A DNA stretch of 64,000 bases from Opisthorchis felineus (Eukaryota; Platyhelminthes; Trematoda; Opisthorchiida; Opisthorchiidae): assembly GCA_004794785.1 (NCBI GenBank), contig SJOL01007654.1, positions 35,792-99,791 of the forward strand, read 5' to 3'. Below, piece by piece: positions 38,301 to 50,230 of this stretch. Under the pieces are notes generated by a model, which saw only the letters and a list, made by a program, of their open reading frames with translations, did not search any database and had not been told where the DNA came from. Each line of letters begins with the position of its first letter. Positions within the stretch are counted from its first letter, which is position 1. The position numbers were made by a program, and so were the translations under genes.

Positions 38301-39143
38301 CATGCTACACGTGGTTGTGTGATCGATTAACCTATGAAACACTACCAAGCCAGCGCAACCAATGGAGTGTCATCAGCTCATCTTGAGTGAGTTTATTCTT
38401 CCGAAAATCCTTCGACGTACTTCAGTATTATTGATCCGATGTCTCTACCAGATTCGGGCAATGCTCCGGAGAAACCGACGGTCAACCATTGAAAGTTTTT
38501 CAACGCTCTCAATACTGGAAAACGCGCAAGTTTGCGGGAGGTCGTTTTCAGTCGCGTTTCATCGGGCAAGTACTATTATCTACTCAACAGTGGGGAAATT
38601 TGGTTTGTGGGCCAAGGCAGTGTCTCAGATTTCAGGTGGCAGAGAGAATGGTTACCTATCCGAACGCCGATCACTCCAGCCGTTTCGGACATTCGTCGGC
38701 GAACAGCCCTCGACCGATTTCTCGGTACTCGATAGATTACACCGGATAACTTTTCATCACTTTCTAAAGTCCGGTGCGAAGTAATTGAGTTCAGCCTTCC
38801 CCCGCTATAAAATGTTCGTAGATTGTTCACCACTTCTGTGGATGTCAGTTTCTAAAGCACCTCATCGTTCTCCTGAGCTAGTTTGTCTTACCTCCCGCCT
38901 ATTTATTTCTCGATCTAGGTTGAAGTAAAGCCTTATGTCCTGGACAATCAAATGTGTGACGAATGCCAAGGTGCCCGATGTGGTGGGAAATTCGCGCCAT
39001 TCTTCTGTGCCAACGTTGCCTGTCTACAATACTACTGTGAGCAGTGTTGGGTTCAAATTCACAGTCGCAACGGTCGTGAGTATCACAAGCCGTTGGTGAA
39101 GGAGGGTGCAGAACGTCCACGACCTGCGTTGTATCGGTGGTAA
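6981..39143 (+). CDS. CPEB: CPEB2/3/4-class (Orb2-like) cytoplasmic polyadenylation element-binding protein, six coding exons
   Basis: The protein binds U-rich elements in mRNA 3' UTRs and controls poly(A) tail length and translation in the cytoplasm; this role is known for the family. The CDS joins 6981-9258, 11102-11191, 12533-12651, 15183-15297, 26757-26938 and 38919-39143, giving 3009 nt and 1002 residues. All introns are GT-AG and the phases (1,1,0,1,0) match. Residues 1-740 are low complexity, with an Ala run near 328-334, a Gln/His run near 497-510 and an Asn-rich tract near 640-654. RRM1 begins with KVFVGGL (747-753) and has RNP1 KGYCFLLF (789-796). RRM2 has KTIFVGGVP (854-862) and GAGRVAFS (897-904). 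The C-terminal ZZ domain has Cys/His at 941, 944, 958, 963, 968, 971, 976 and 984. The segment [20 protein letters not shown] is typical of CPEB2-4 rather than CPEB1. I chose the ATG at 6981 because it directly follows a TTTATTTCCAG acceptor; an in-frame ATG at 6795 would lie in the upstream intron. Which of CPEB2, 3 or 4 it corresponds to cannot be assigned in a flatworm. Confidence 0.95.
9259..11101 (+). other. CPEB intron 1
   Basis: A GT-AG intron of 1843 nt between the two RRM1 exons. It carries a LINE 3' fragment in sense orientation (about 9780-10440) and otherwise nothing I recognise. Confidence 0.85.
9780..10440 (+). mobile_element. 5'-truncated LINE: C-terminal domain and 3' tail
   Basis: The frame at 9900-10050 encodes [20 protein letters not shown] then [27 protein letters not shown]. 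In another frame 10128-10205 encodes [20 protein letters not shown]. Both are hallmark strings of the region after the RT in trematode non-LTR elements. Frameshifts separate them, so the copy is dead. It ends in a GAT-rich run (ATAATGATGATGATG, about 10380-10394), typical of RTE-like tails. The clade (RTE or CR1) is not resolved. Confidence 0.8.
11102..11191 (+). CDS. CPEB: CPEB coding exon 2: central part of RRM1
   Basis: Ninety bases encode [20 protein letters not shown] and the following [10 protein letters not shown], a signature of CPEB RRM1. The acceptor is CTCTGTTACAG and the donor AAAG|GTAACT. The exon enters and leaves in phase 1, so skipping it would keep the frame while removing the middle of RRM1. 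Confidence 0.94.
11192..12532 (+). other. CPEB intron 2
   Basis: A GT-AG intron of 1341 nt. It contains a tRNA-like repeat head at about 11780-11900 and no coding signal. Confidence 0.85.
11780..11900 (+). repeat. Possible second tRNA-like SINE family
   Basis: TGGCTCATTGG (11790-11800) fits pol III box A and GGTTAGATCCC (11821-11831) fits a degenerate box B at a suitable spacing. The sequence differs from the main SINE family here. The 3' limit is unknown and no target duplication was found, so this is tentative. Confidence 0.4.
12533..12651 (+). CDS. CPEB: CPEB coding exon 3: RRM1 RNP1 motif
   Basis: The exon encodes [20 protein letters not shown] and then [20 protein letters not shown]. 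It follows a TTTCTGTTGCACAG acceptor and ends at ACCG|GTTAGT. The RNP1 octamer is KGYCFLLF. In the family as I remember it the third position is usually Ala or Cys-like small, and the aromatic residues that stack on RNA are retained. Confidence 0.94.
12652..15182 (+). other. CPEB intron 3
   Basis: A GT-AG intron of 2531 nt. It starts in an A/T-rich stretch with an (ATT)n-like run at 12721-12748. I recognise no repeats or genes in the rest. Confidence 0.85.
12721..12748. repeat. Imperfect (ATT)n microsatellite
   Basis: A run of ATT/ATA triplets visible directly, with interruptions. Confidence 0.7.
15183..15297 (+). CDS. CPEB: CPEB coding exon 4: inter-RRM linker and start of RRM2
   Basis: The exon encodes [20 protein letters not shown] then [18 protein letters not shown], a nearly invariant CPEB2-4 linker and RRM2 RNP2. 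It begins after ATTACAG and must end at 15297 (GCAA|GTGTGT) to keep phase with exon 5. That makes the junction residue Ile, where CPEB2-4 proteins I recall have Val. Confidence 0.93.
15704..15902 (+). mobile_element. tRNA-derived SINE, copy 3
   Basis: The head contains ATAGCTCAGTGG (box A) and GGTTCAAACCC (box B), then the family body and a TTATTTATTATTTTT tail. It is flanked by a perfect 10 bp duplication ATAGTATGTA at 15694-15703 and 15903-15912. It has more substitutions than the copies at 34.7 and 50.0 kb, so it is probably older. Confidence 0.88.
17342..17375. repeat. (TCTA)n microsatellite
   Basis: About eight and a half perfect tetranucleotide units. Confidence 0.97.
19265..19535 (-). 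mobile_element. LINE fragment (post-RT region)
   Basis: On the minus strand the sequence reads [20 protein letters not shown] then [19 protein letters not shown], with the later SIARV and SNADE parts in a shifted frame. This matches the NLRHLWRRxDxSLSxKGRVYxAxVRSVLLYGCETWPL string of trematode LINEs. Frameshifts and stops show that it is dead. Confidence 0.65.
22250..22520 (+). mobile_element. LINE fragment (post-RT region), first family
   Basis: The frame beginning near 22253 encodes [20 protein letters not shown] then [20 protein letters not shown] and LWQILGI. This fits the LxxRLxIYxxLVLxxLLYGCETWT...FHxRCLRxILGI block found after the RT domain in one class of LINE. A stop follows at once. 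Confidence 0.6.
22590..23200 (+). mobile_element. LINE fragment (post-RT region), second family
   Basis: Several frames together give [20 protein letters not shown], then [20 protein letters not shown], and later [10 protein letters not shown] and DKINQW. These are the ordered marks of the same LINE class as the 9.8 and 38.1 kb fragments. At least two frameshifts and an internal stop are present. It adjoins the unrelated fragment at 22250, so one element has probably inserted beside or into the other. Confidence 0.65.
23514..23535. repeat. (GT)n microsatellite
   Basis: Eleven perfect dinucleotide units. Confidence 0.97.
24293..24341 (-). repeat. Fragment of the hammerhead-bearing repeat
   Basis: The + strand reads AGTCAGTCTATGGTGAAACG, then CGAGAAGCACTGTACA and GTTTCATCC. 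This matches the tail and ribozyme 3' half of the repeats at 47.9 and 54.6 kb. Similarity stops before the position where the CUGAUGA core would be, so the ribozyme here is incomplete. Confidence 0.7.
25238..25258. repeat. (CA)n microsatellite
   Basis: A run of about ten CA units. Confidence 0.95.
26757..26938 (+). CDS. CPEB: CPEB coding exon 5: body of RRM2
   Basis: The exon encodes residues 868-928, from [20 protein letters not shown] through the RNP1 motif GAGRVAFS to [15 protein letters not shown]. The acceptor is CTTGGTAG, with a poorer pyrimidine tract than the others, and the donor is ACGA|GTAAGT. An open frame runs from intron 4 through this exon into intron 5, but only 26757-26938 matches the family. 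Confidence 0.94.
27741..27764. repeat. (AT)n microsatellite
   Basis: Twelve perfect AT units. Confidence 0.97.
32763..32931 (-). mobile_element. tRNA-derived SINE, copy 4, with 14 bp target duplication
   Basis: A reverse-orientation copy with the family body (complement of CACCGAAAGGGTG) and tRNA-like head. It has lost part of the region just before box B. The perfect direct repeat GGCGCAGGCAGATT flanks it at 32749-32762 and 32932-32945, which fixes the ends. The tail next to the left duplication is a TAATCG-type short repeat, not a pure poly(A). Confidence 0.92.
33060..33151 (-). repeat. Relative of the sequence flanking the 47.5 kb hammerhead
   Basis: Bases 33122-33151 match 47453-47482 at 27 of 30 positions (counted by eye), and weaker similarity continues leftwards. 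The right end coincides with the predicted ribozyme cleavage point of the 47.5 kb copy. Beyond it the ribozyme core is absent or unrecognisable. Confidence 0.6.
34726..34911 (-). mobile_element. tRNA-derived SINE, copy 5, with 13 bp target duplication
   Basis: A reverse-orientation copy with a clear box B complement (GGGTTCGAACCACGG) and a head that stops short, lacking the last ten or so 5' bases of the family. CAATAACACAATA occurs at 34713-34725 and 34912-34924. The tail is (AAAAT)n on the + strand, i.e. (TTTTA)n at the element's 3' end. Confidence 0.92.
37093..37124 (-). ncRNA. Hammerhead remnant lacking stem II (tentative)
   Basis: The minus strand reads CUGAUGA, then only GC where stem II should be, then GAAA, palindrome CUCGAG and UC before a partial stem I. 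The partial stem I is GUGGUG against CUCCGU and includes one U-U mismatch. Every element except stem II is present in order. It could be a copy that lost the stem II hairpin, or a coincidence. Confidence 0.3.
38085..38660 (-). mobile_element. LINE fragment (post-RT region and 3' end)
   Basis: The minus strand aligns by eye with the 9.8-10.4 kb copy. It reads [17 protein letters not shown], [17 protein letters not shown] and LHWLRWLG segments, then [17 protein letters not shown] and a degraded [13 protein letters not shown]. Stops and shifts show that it is inactive. It lies in intron 5, antisense to CPEB. Confidence 0.7.
38919..39143 (+). CDS. CPEB: CPEB coding exon 6: ZZ domain and C-terminus
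   Basis: The last coding exon begins after CGATCTAG and encodes [20 protein letters not shown] onwards to YRW and a TAA stop at 39141-39143. It carries the ZZ-type zinc cross-brace: CxxC at 941/944, further Cys at 958, 963, 968 and 971, and His at 976 and 984. The C-terminus has the normal length for CPEB proteins. Confidence 0.95.
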   Translation, partial: VEVKPYVLDNQMCDECQGARCGGKFAPFFCANVACLQYYCEQCWVQIHSRNGREYHKPLVKEGAERPRPALYRW

Positions 39144-40947
39144 GGATATGAAAAGAAGATTCGCTTCGTTGCAGACAAAGGCCACATAGGAAATTTATCA
39201 GCAGAAATTATACCCACGCTTATGAACCAAGGCCTCCCTCCGGTTGATCTTCGATTTCCCGCTCCATTTCTGATTTCGTTTTTGGGTGGTTCACATCGGT
39301 CCATCGTCCTGTTCTTCCTGCCTCCTCCACATCCTTCGCCTCGCCGGTCAACTGATCGAACTCTCATTGTTACGAGAGGGTCTCTGGTTCAGCTGGCGAT
39401 TTCTCCGTCGGACATCACTTCCACAAGATACCCTCCTCGCGTTCTCACTACAAACCTGTCATCTTTCATTTGAATATCAGCTTACTGCTGCCGCGCGCCG
39501 TTCATAGTGTGCCCTATTCGGATTCACACTATCCGTCATTGTGGTTGTGGCTCGTGTTCAAGAGCCAGTGATGGCCGATTGAACCATTGTTTGCCATTCT
39601 CTAGTCTGTGATGTCCTCTCCCTCTATCTTTCACTCTCTGGTGTAGTTCCTCACTTCCAGCTTCTGGGTCTCCTTTATTTGTTGCTTTTCTTTCCGTGTT
39701 TTCTAACTTTGTAATGTTTGTTGTACGACCTCACTCATGATACCCCATTTTCATCGCTCTCTTTGCTTCTTTGCTGCCATAATGTTTGGGTGGACTGTGC
39801 TTTTGTTTCTTTCTCCGTTTTCTGTCTGTGTGTGCTGCGTTCGAATGCACCAGTTATTCGTAGTGCCAGCTGTGATCGCCGCTCCGTTTTCTTCGTAGTT
39901 CATCCATCCACCGTTCTTTCCCGCTGTTTACGCTTTCTACTTTTTCCTTTCGTTTCATTGCCGTCCAAACCTCTTCTCGCTTTCGCATCATAATCTCTCA
40001 AGCACCTGTGTGAACCCTGGATTGTTCCATCATACTGGAAGAATCGACAGACTGTCACCTGTGGCCATATGTGACCCCTCTTTACCTAGTCCCTTGCTAT
40101 ACCCAACCCGCCCCGTGCACCCTACTCTGATATGTTTAGATAGGGTACGACCGCGCGACACCAAAGATCTTCCACACGTTCTTTGTGATTTTATTTACGA
40201 TTGCCCACCAAGGCTGTGCCATTAGCCAAGCACCTAATTTTATTCGCGAATTTCTCAATGTGCTGAGGTGGGCCCCTGATCGATTCTCGCCAGGTTCTCC
40301 GAGTTCTCGCTTTTTTCCACAACTTGTGTCACTTCTTTTCTCCCATCTATCACCTCAGATCCCGTTACATTCGTGAACTGTGGTCGTTTTGGTGGTTCTG
40401 TCGTTTTGTTTTCTGCTAGTTTTCTGTTACTCCGAACTGGCCGGTCAGCTTGCTTTAGGTACATATACAACCACTATTTTTGTAGGCTCACTTCTCTGTG
40501 TCCTTTTTTTCTTGGTTTGCTCATCAGGCTCCTCCTCATGGTTTCATAGCACTTTTCATCCGTCCTACCCGTCATTTCAACTGAGTATTCTTTGTTTCTC
40601 AACCCGACCCGCAATCCGTTCTGTAGTGCTTGGTGTTGCCGGGGTGTTTGTGATTCGCTCATCTAGCCGCATGCGCACACAGCTGGAGCAAGGTGAACTG
40701 ATCTACACGCACTAACAATTTGTGCACGTACGAGCGCTCGTGTCTGTCATCCCACGTATCATCACAATGCATTTCTTATTCGTATGGTCTACCTACAGCT
40801 TTCACCAAACTTCGGCCCCGAATTTTGGAAAGGCATTTTGATCTGAATGCTCTCCGCGCGTCGTAAACCACCAAACGATCCGGTCGTGGGCTGGATTTGG
40901 CTATTTTTCTCCGTCAACAACACCGCCCCTTTCTTCTTTCCCTGTTA

Positions 40948-40954
40948 TTTTTAT
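40948..40954 (+). promoter_or_regulatory. Cytoplasmic polyadenylation element (UUUUUAU)
   Basis: A perfect match to the CPEB1-type element within the presumed 3' UTR of a CPEB gene. It may allow autoregulation. CPEB2-4 proteins can prefer other U-rich sites, so function is inference. Confidence 0.3.
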
Positions 40955-41720
40955 TTATCAACCCTTCAGCTCATTTCTCGCGCACAGACCATTCGAATTT
41001 CCCAGCGCATCAATGCTTGTTCGCTTCTAGTGGTGTAGTTTCTATCTCCCTAGTCCAACTATCCGGATGTGTATCCCCCCTTGTTCGGGTGTGGACATTG
41101 CTTTCTATTAATATGTTATCCTCCGTGAGTTCACGCTCGTGCTACCTCTTTGGATCGATTGCTACCTAATTCATTCTTGGTAGTCGTTTTCCAGCTATGG
41201 ATTCGTTTATCGTCTCCCGTCTGTTTTCTTTCCTGCTGTCTATCCGCAATAGTCGTCGCTCGGTTGTGAGTTCCAGTTTGATCTCAACTACAAACAAGGC
41301 TGCCGTTTGACTGGTCCACGGCGGCCTCACCCTCATAGTCGTTCCTTTACCACCCCGGCGCAGTCCCAAAGTTACTATACAGCATGGAAGGGCGTGGTCT
41401 ATCTCATTTGCCCAGCTGCCTCACACACGACACAACAAACCCCTGTGTGCATTCTTTCCGCTCACTTTGGAGCCTCTGTCTGTCACACACAATGCGGGAA
41501 CAATTTGATGGTCCTAGTAATGTCTGGAAAATATACCCAAGGATGATAGAAATGTGTATGTGATCGCCGTTAATTTCTATTTGATTTTGCATCTCGCGCA
41601 ACTTTTACACTCAATTGTTGTTCATTACATTTTGGTACGGTTTGTTTGTTGTTTCTTTTTTCTAATTTTTGCATACCTCGGTTTGGCAAAGAAACACTTT
41701 TGAAAAATATTTTCGTAGCG

Positions 41721-41727
41721 TTTTTAT
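41721..41727 (+). promoter_or_regulatory. Cytoplasmic polyadenylation element (UUUUUAU)
   Basis: A second perfect UUUUUAU in the presumed 3' UTR, about 730 nt before the AATAAA. That is far for classical activation, which usually needs close spacing. Confidence 0.3.
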
Positions 41728-42455
41728 TGTTACGCCTGTGTTTATAGATTTTTCCGTCTATTATATCCATATAAAGAAAAGCACACGCATAGACTGGCCG
41801 GCTTCTCCACGTTCGGAGGATTACTTACTGTTCGGGCTTTTGATGCAAGTTATTAGATAACCCATTTTCATTTTTACTTCCCTCTTGTTGTGTTAAATCA
41901 GCTTTCGTACTACAACTTTTCTGAATTTCTATTACACCGTCGCTGCCACCGCCACCTATGTTTGAGCCATTCTGGAAAACTGCACAAAAAGATATTCAAT
42001 TCCCCCTGTTCTACATGCTTCCCAACATTTTCCTGAACCGCTACTATGGTTTCTGTTGTGTGGTCTTCTATTCTACCCCTAGTCTCTGCTCTGTTTCGCA
42101 TTTCCTCCATTCTTATCCCCTCGGACTAGACTTGCACATCTCATGCTGCTTCGTAAAGATGCGCCCTCTGTGGTCCTGCCAAGAAATACGAAATGGCCGT
42201 GACATCCGACTGGTGGTTTGCTTCTCGTGCCGAGCTGAGGATTCAAACTGAGTCCGCACTCCGTGTACCACCATTGCCACTATTCTACGAACACTGCTCT
42301 ACACCACAAAGTGATACGATATACTTATACACTAATATATCATTTTCCGCTCGGTATTTTTGTTTCCTCAACCAAACATAACCACCCTCTATATGTGGCA
42401 TCTTTTGCCTCCCACAAGCACTTTCCAACTCACTCTCGTTCTCTTTGTCTCTCAA

Positions 42456-42461
42456 AATAAA
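42456..42461 (+). promoter_or_regulatory. Candidate poly(A) signal AATAAA
   Basis: This is the only canonical hexamer I found between the CPEB stop codon and 42.6 kb. T/G-rich sequence (around 42474-42515) follows at the usual distance. Confidence 0.45.
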
Positions 42462-42480
42462 CCCAGTTATCGTCAATGTG

Positions 42481-47563
<5,083 letters not shown>

Positions 47564-47884
47564 TAGGTGTTACTTCTAATTGTCGGGTCCAGCAGATCCA
47601 AGCCAGGGCAAACCCACAGCCGATGATTGCACAGTTACCAGCTGGCAGGACATTTTCACTAGGCCACGTGACTGAATGTCTGGCGTTAAAAATTTTGGCT
47701 GATAAATTGGCCAGGATGATCTAGATACAGTCGTTATCGTAAACAATGACGTCTTGTAAATTAGCGGAACGACAAAAGCACAGGTTTTCAATGCGGTTAA
47801 ATGGACCATAACCTAAGCAACACTGATGACGTACGCGAGATGAGTGGCAAATACGTAAGAAGTTTCCGTATTTATACTCAACGT

Positions 47885-48115
47885 GTACGTTTCGTTCTGT
47901 AAGTGTAGTTAATCTATGCTGAAAAGCCGAGAAGCACTGTACAGCTGTTTCATCCTTGTTGGGAATCACGAGCAGTGCGCACCTCACGAAACTCAGAGTT
48001 ACAAATCCGTGACCTCCCGGCTACTAGTTTGAACAGTTAACCGTTTCGCCATGAGCGGCTGATCAGCACTGTGATGAACTGGAACTTCGATAGGATATGC
48101 TTTGTTCAAATTTTC
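47885..48115 (-). mobile_element. tRNA-derived repeat carrying a hammerhead, copy A
   Basis: The minus strand has a tRNA-like head with box A TGGCGAAACGG (complement of 48041-48051) and a weak box B GGATTTGTAAC (47998-48008). The ribozyme follows (47934-47978), then a 3' segment ending near TACAGAACGAAAC. The whole is collinear with the repeat at 54.6 kb. The plan of pol III head plus hammerhead resembles the Sm-alpha repeats of schistosomes. Exact ends and target duplications were not found. Confidence 0.75.
47934..47978 (-). ncRNA. Hammerhead ribozyme with mutated core, copy A
   Basis: Stem I pairs GCACUG with CAGUGC perfectly. The first core box is CUCGUGA instead of CUGAUGA, two substitutions at invariant positions. 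Stem II is UUCC, CAACAA loop, GGAU, with a mismatch at its base. The GAAA box, palindromic stem III ACAGCUGU and A17 are intact. It should be inactive because of the core changes. Confidence 0.75.
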
Positions 48116-50035
48116 TTCTCATTCAAAAAGTACTTACGAATTGCGGTGGAATCGGCGGTGACTTGGCTATTAAAACACAGCACCAAGGAGACGGTCATCC
48201 AACATAGTGTCGGGAGAACTGTTATAGCCACAAATGAGGCAAATTAGTCTGAAAGCACTAGAGGATTTCGATAAAGTAGTCCGGTAACCTAGGTTGGACA
48301 GGATGACTCCATCTGGGATCATTGGTGTGCGTAGGTGCCAAACCATTGCTAACAACACGTGACTATGTACACTTATCCAACATGTAGGCCCCTTTGAAAA
48401 TAAATCAATAGGAAACGACACATGAATTCTTAAAATTCGAACAAGCGATTTGTAGGTAATCAGCTCCAGCGTGCTAAATAGGATGGACGGAAATCAATAA
48501 ACATACGAAATGGAGCGTGTTTATTAGGCTACTACGATAACCTTCCTCCCGAATTTCTATGGTAGTAACTTATAGCCTTAGGTCATAGATATATCTAAAG
48601 TTGCATTGATTGAATCGATGTGGACAGTCGCAAAATCTGATTGGTGGCATGTTCTTCTCTGGTCAACAGGCAAGGGTCGAGGGATAGGTCCCTATACACG
48701 CACTTGATAAACATTACTAGGCCTGTTTGAAAGCAGCCGTGACACTATGATCTTCCATGCACGTGGATGACAAAGAACTAGATAAGTTAGTGAAAACCTC
48801 TGCTCTGAGCTACTTGAATTTTGTACACAACAGATATTCCTAATGGCTCCTATTTTTCGTACTGTGGTCTTACAGTACTCGTCCATATGCATTGCTAATT
48901 ATGTTTTAAAGAATCCACTCTTTATTTTCATCACGGCCAATAATAGCTCATCCTTTTTAGGATGGTGGTGGATGGACAGTATACTTATTACCCATTGGTT
49001 TGCCGTTCGTGAGCCGACTAAAAAATTTACATGTTTCCTTCTTTTGTCCGGTAACTTTAAATAATTTAACGTCTGCTCAGTTCTGATAAAGACATTTTTT
49101 TCCTAATACATTCACCAGCTGAACCAGAAGGCGCTGCTTTCTCTTCTACTCCAGTTTGGCTTGTCCATTTTACAGCAATTTCTAAGATCAGCTCGTAGGG
49201 AGTGAATCATTTTGAGGAGTGTGGAATATTATGGTCTCTATTTGTCACACTCCGGTATAATCCTAATTTTGCATTTTAGGAAATGAACGATTCCGCCCTA
49301 ACCTGTTGGTAGGAAAGTGTTGTAGTATCTGATAATACCTTAAGATAGCCAACTCTGCAAGGAAGTCACTCCCTCGGAAAGTTAACGTCAGTGTTCACCA
49401 TCAGCCACGATCTAATATGTGGTCTCTTCTGAGAAGGTCACCAAGGAGAGCATGTGTGCCCTGTTTTCCTTGAAAGTATCTTTTAGAAGTATGGTATATT
49501 ATACCGCACACGAAATCTAACGCGCTGATCCACGAAGCCACAAATCTGTGGGGTTACGGTCCTTTGCTATGTCATGTAGAATTCATTTCAGTTCTGCACC
49601 AAACAGATCGCACGGAAAATGTTTGACGAGTTATTATTCATCGAAGGTGATGGTATCTCTCCGAACTCAACCGAATATCCAGTCTGAAATAAGACATGGT
49701 TACCAGGTATTTCCCATATTTTTACTAAATTGCTGGTAGATTCAGTTTCCTGTGAGTACTTGTTATTGTTACAAATTTTTCGATACCAGATAAAGTTGTG
49801 TGACGAAATGCGCACAATCACCTTGGCCAATTGCCGTGACACACAACCAATCTGCCGACCCATTTTTTCGTTGCGAAACGAATCGTCGGAAGGCACCTCA
49901 CTGGAGAAGCAAGTGGCATGACAGAACAATTCTTCTAAACTTCGTTTCAGCACCGGTCCCAGTCAGCTCAGTTACGTGTCCACTTGTTGAAGCGGAACCA
50001 ATAAACAAAAGATGCCGTGAGATTAAAAAGGTTGG
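48116..50035. other. Unrecognised DNA
   Basis: No gene or repeat identified; only short open frames. Confidence 0.4.
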
Positions 50036-50230
50036 GGTGAGATGGCTCAGTGGTTAAAGCGCAAATTTACTGGCCGGAAGGTCCGTGGTTCGAACCCGAC
50101 CTCTGCATCTCGACTTCCCGTCTAGGCTTGGGCAACCTGGCAGTATCCCAGCCGTCGTGCTTCTTTCTCGTGGCTTGGCAGCTAGGCACCGAAAGAGTGT
50201 TACAGCTGAACGATTATACAAGATCTACGG
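50036..50230 (+). mobile_element. tRNA-derived SINE, copy 6
   Basis: This copy has the clearest tRNA-like head: ATGGCTCAGTGG (box A) and GTGGTTCGAACCCGACC (box B). The family body and CAGCTGAACGATTATA end follow. A possible 8 bp duplication AAGGTTGG flanks it at 50028-50035 and 50231-50238. Confidence 0.87.

Larger units (their letters stand above)
26939..38918 (+). other. CPEB intron 5
   Basis: A GT-AG intron of 11980 nt between the RRM2 and ZZ exons. It holds an (AT)n run, two SINEs with target duplications, a relative of the sequence flanking the 47.5 kb ribozyme, a possible ribozyme remnant at 37.1 kb and a reverse-strand LINE fragment near its 3' end. No host exon was recognised. Confidence 0.85.
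39144..42480 (+). other. Probable CPEB 3' UTR
   Basis: The stretch after the stop is strongly pyrimidine-rich on the + strand and free of the repeats that fill the introns. It has no convincing coding frame. The first AATAAA downstream of the stop is at 42456-42461, followed by T/G-rich sequence, so a 3' UTR of roughly 3.3 kb is a reasonable inference. Two perfect UUUUUAU cytoplasmic polyadenylation elements lie inside it (40948-40954 and 41721-41727) and a third just beyond it (42579-42585). Confidence 0.5.

Noticed and set aside
50036..50110. Possible functional tRNA gene
   Set aside because: Box A and box B are good, but the segment continues into the conserved SINE body and similar heads occur five more times. 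No acceptor-stem pairing was seen.
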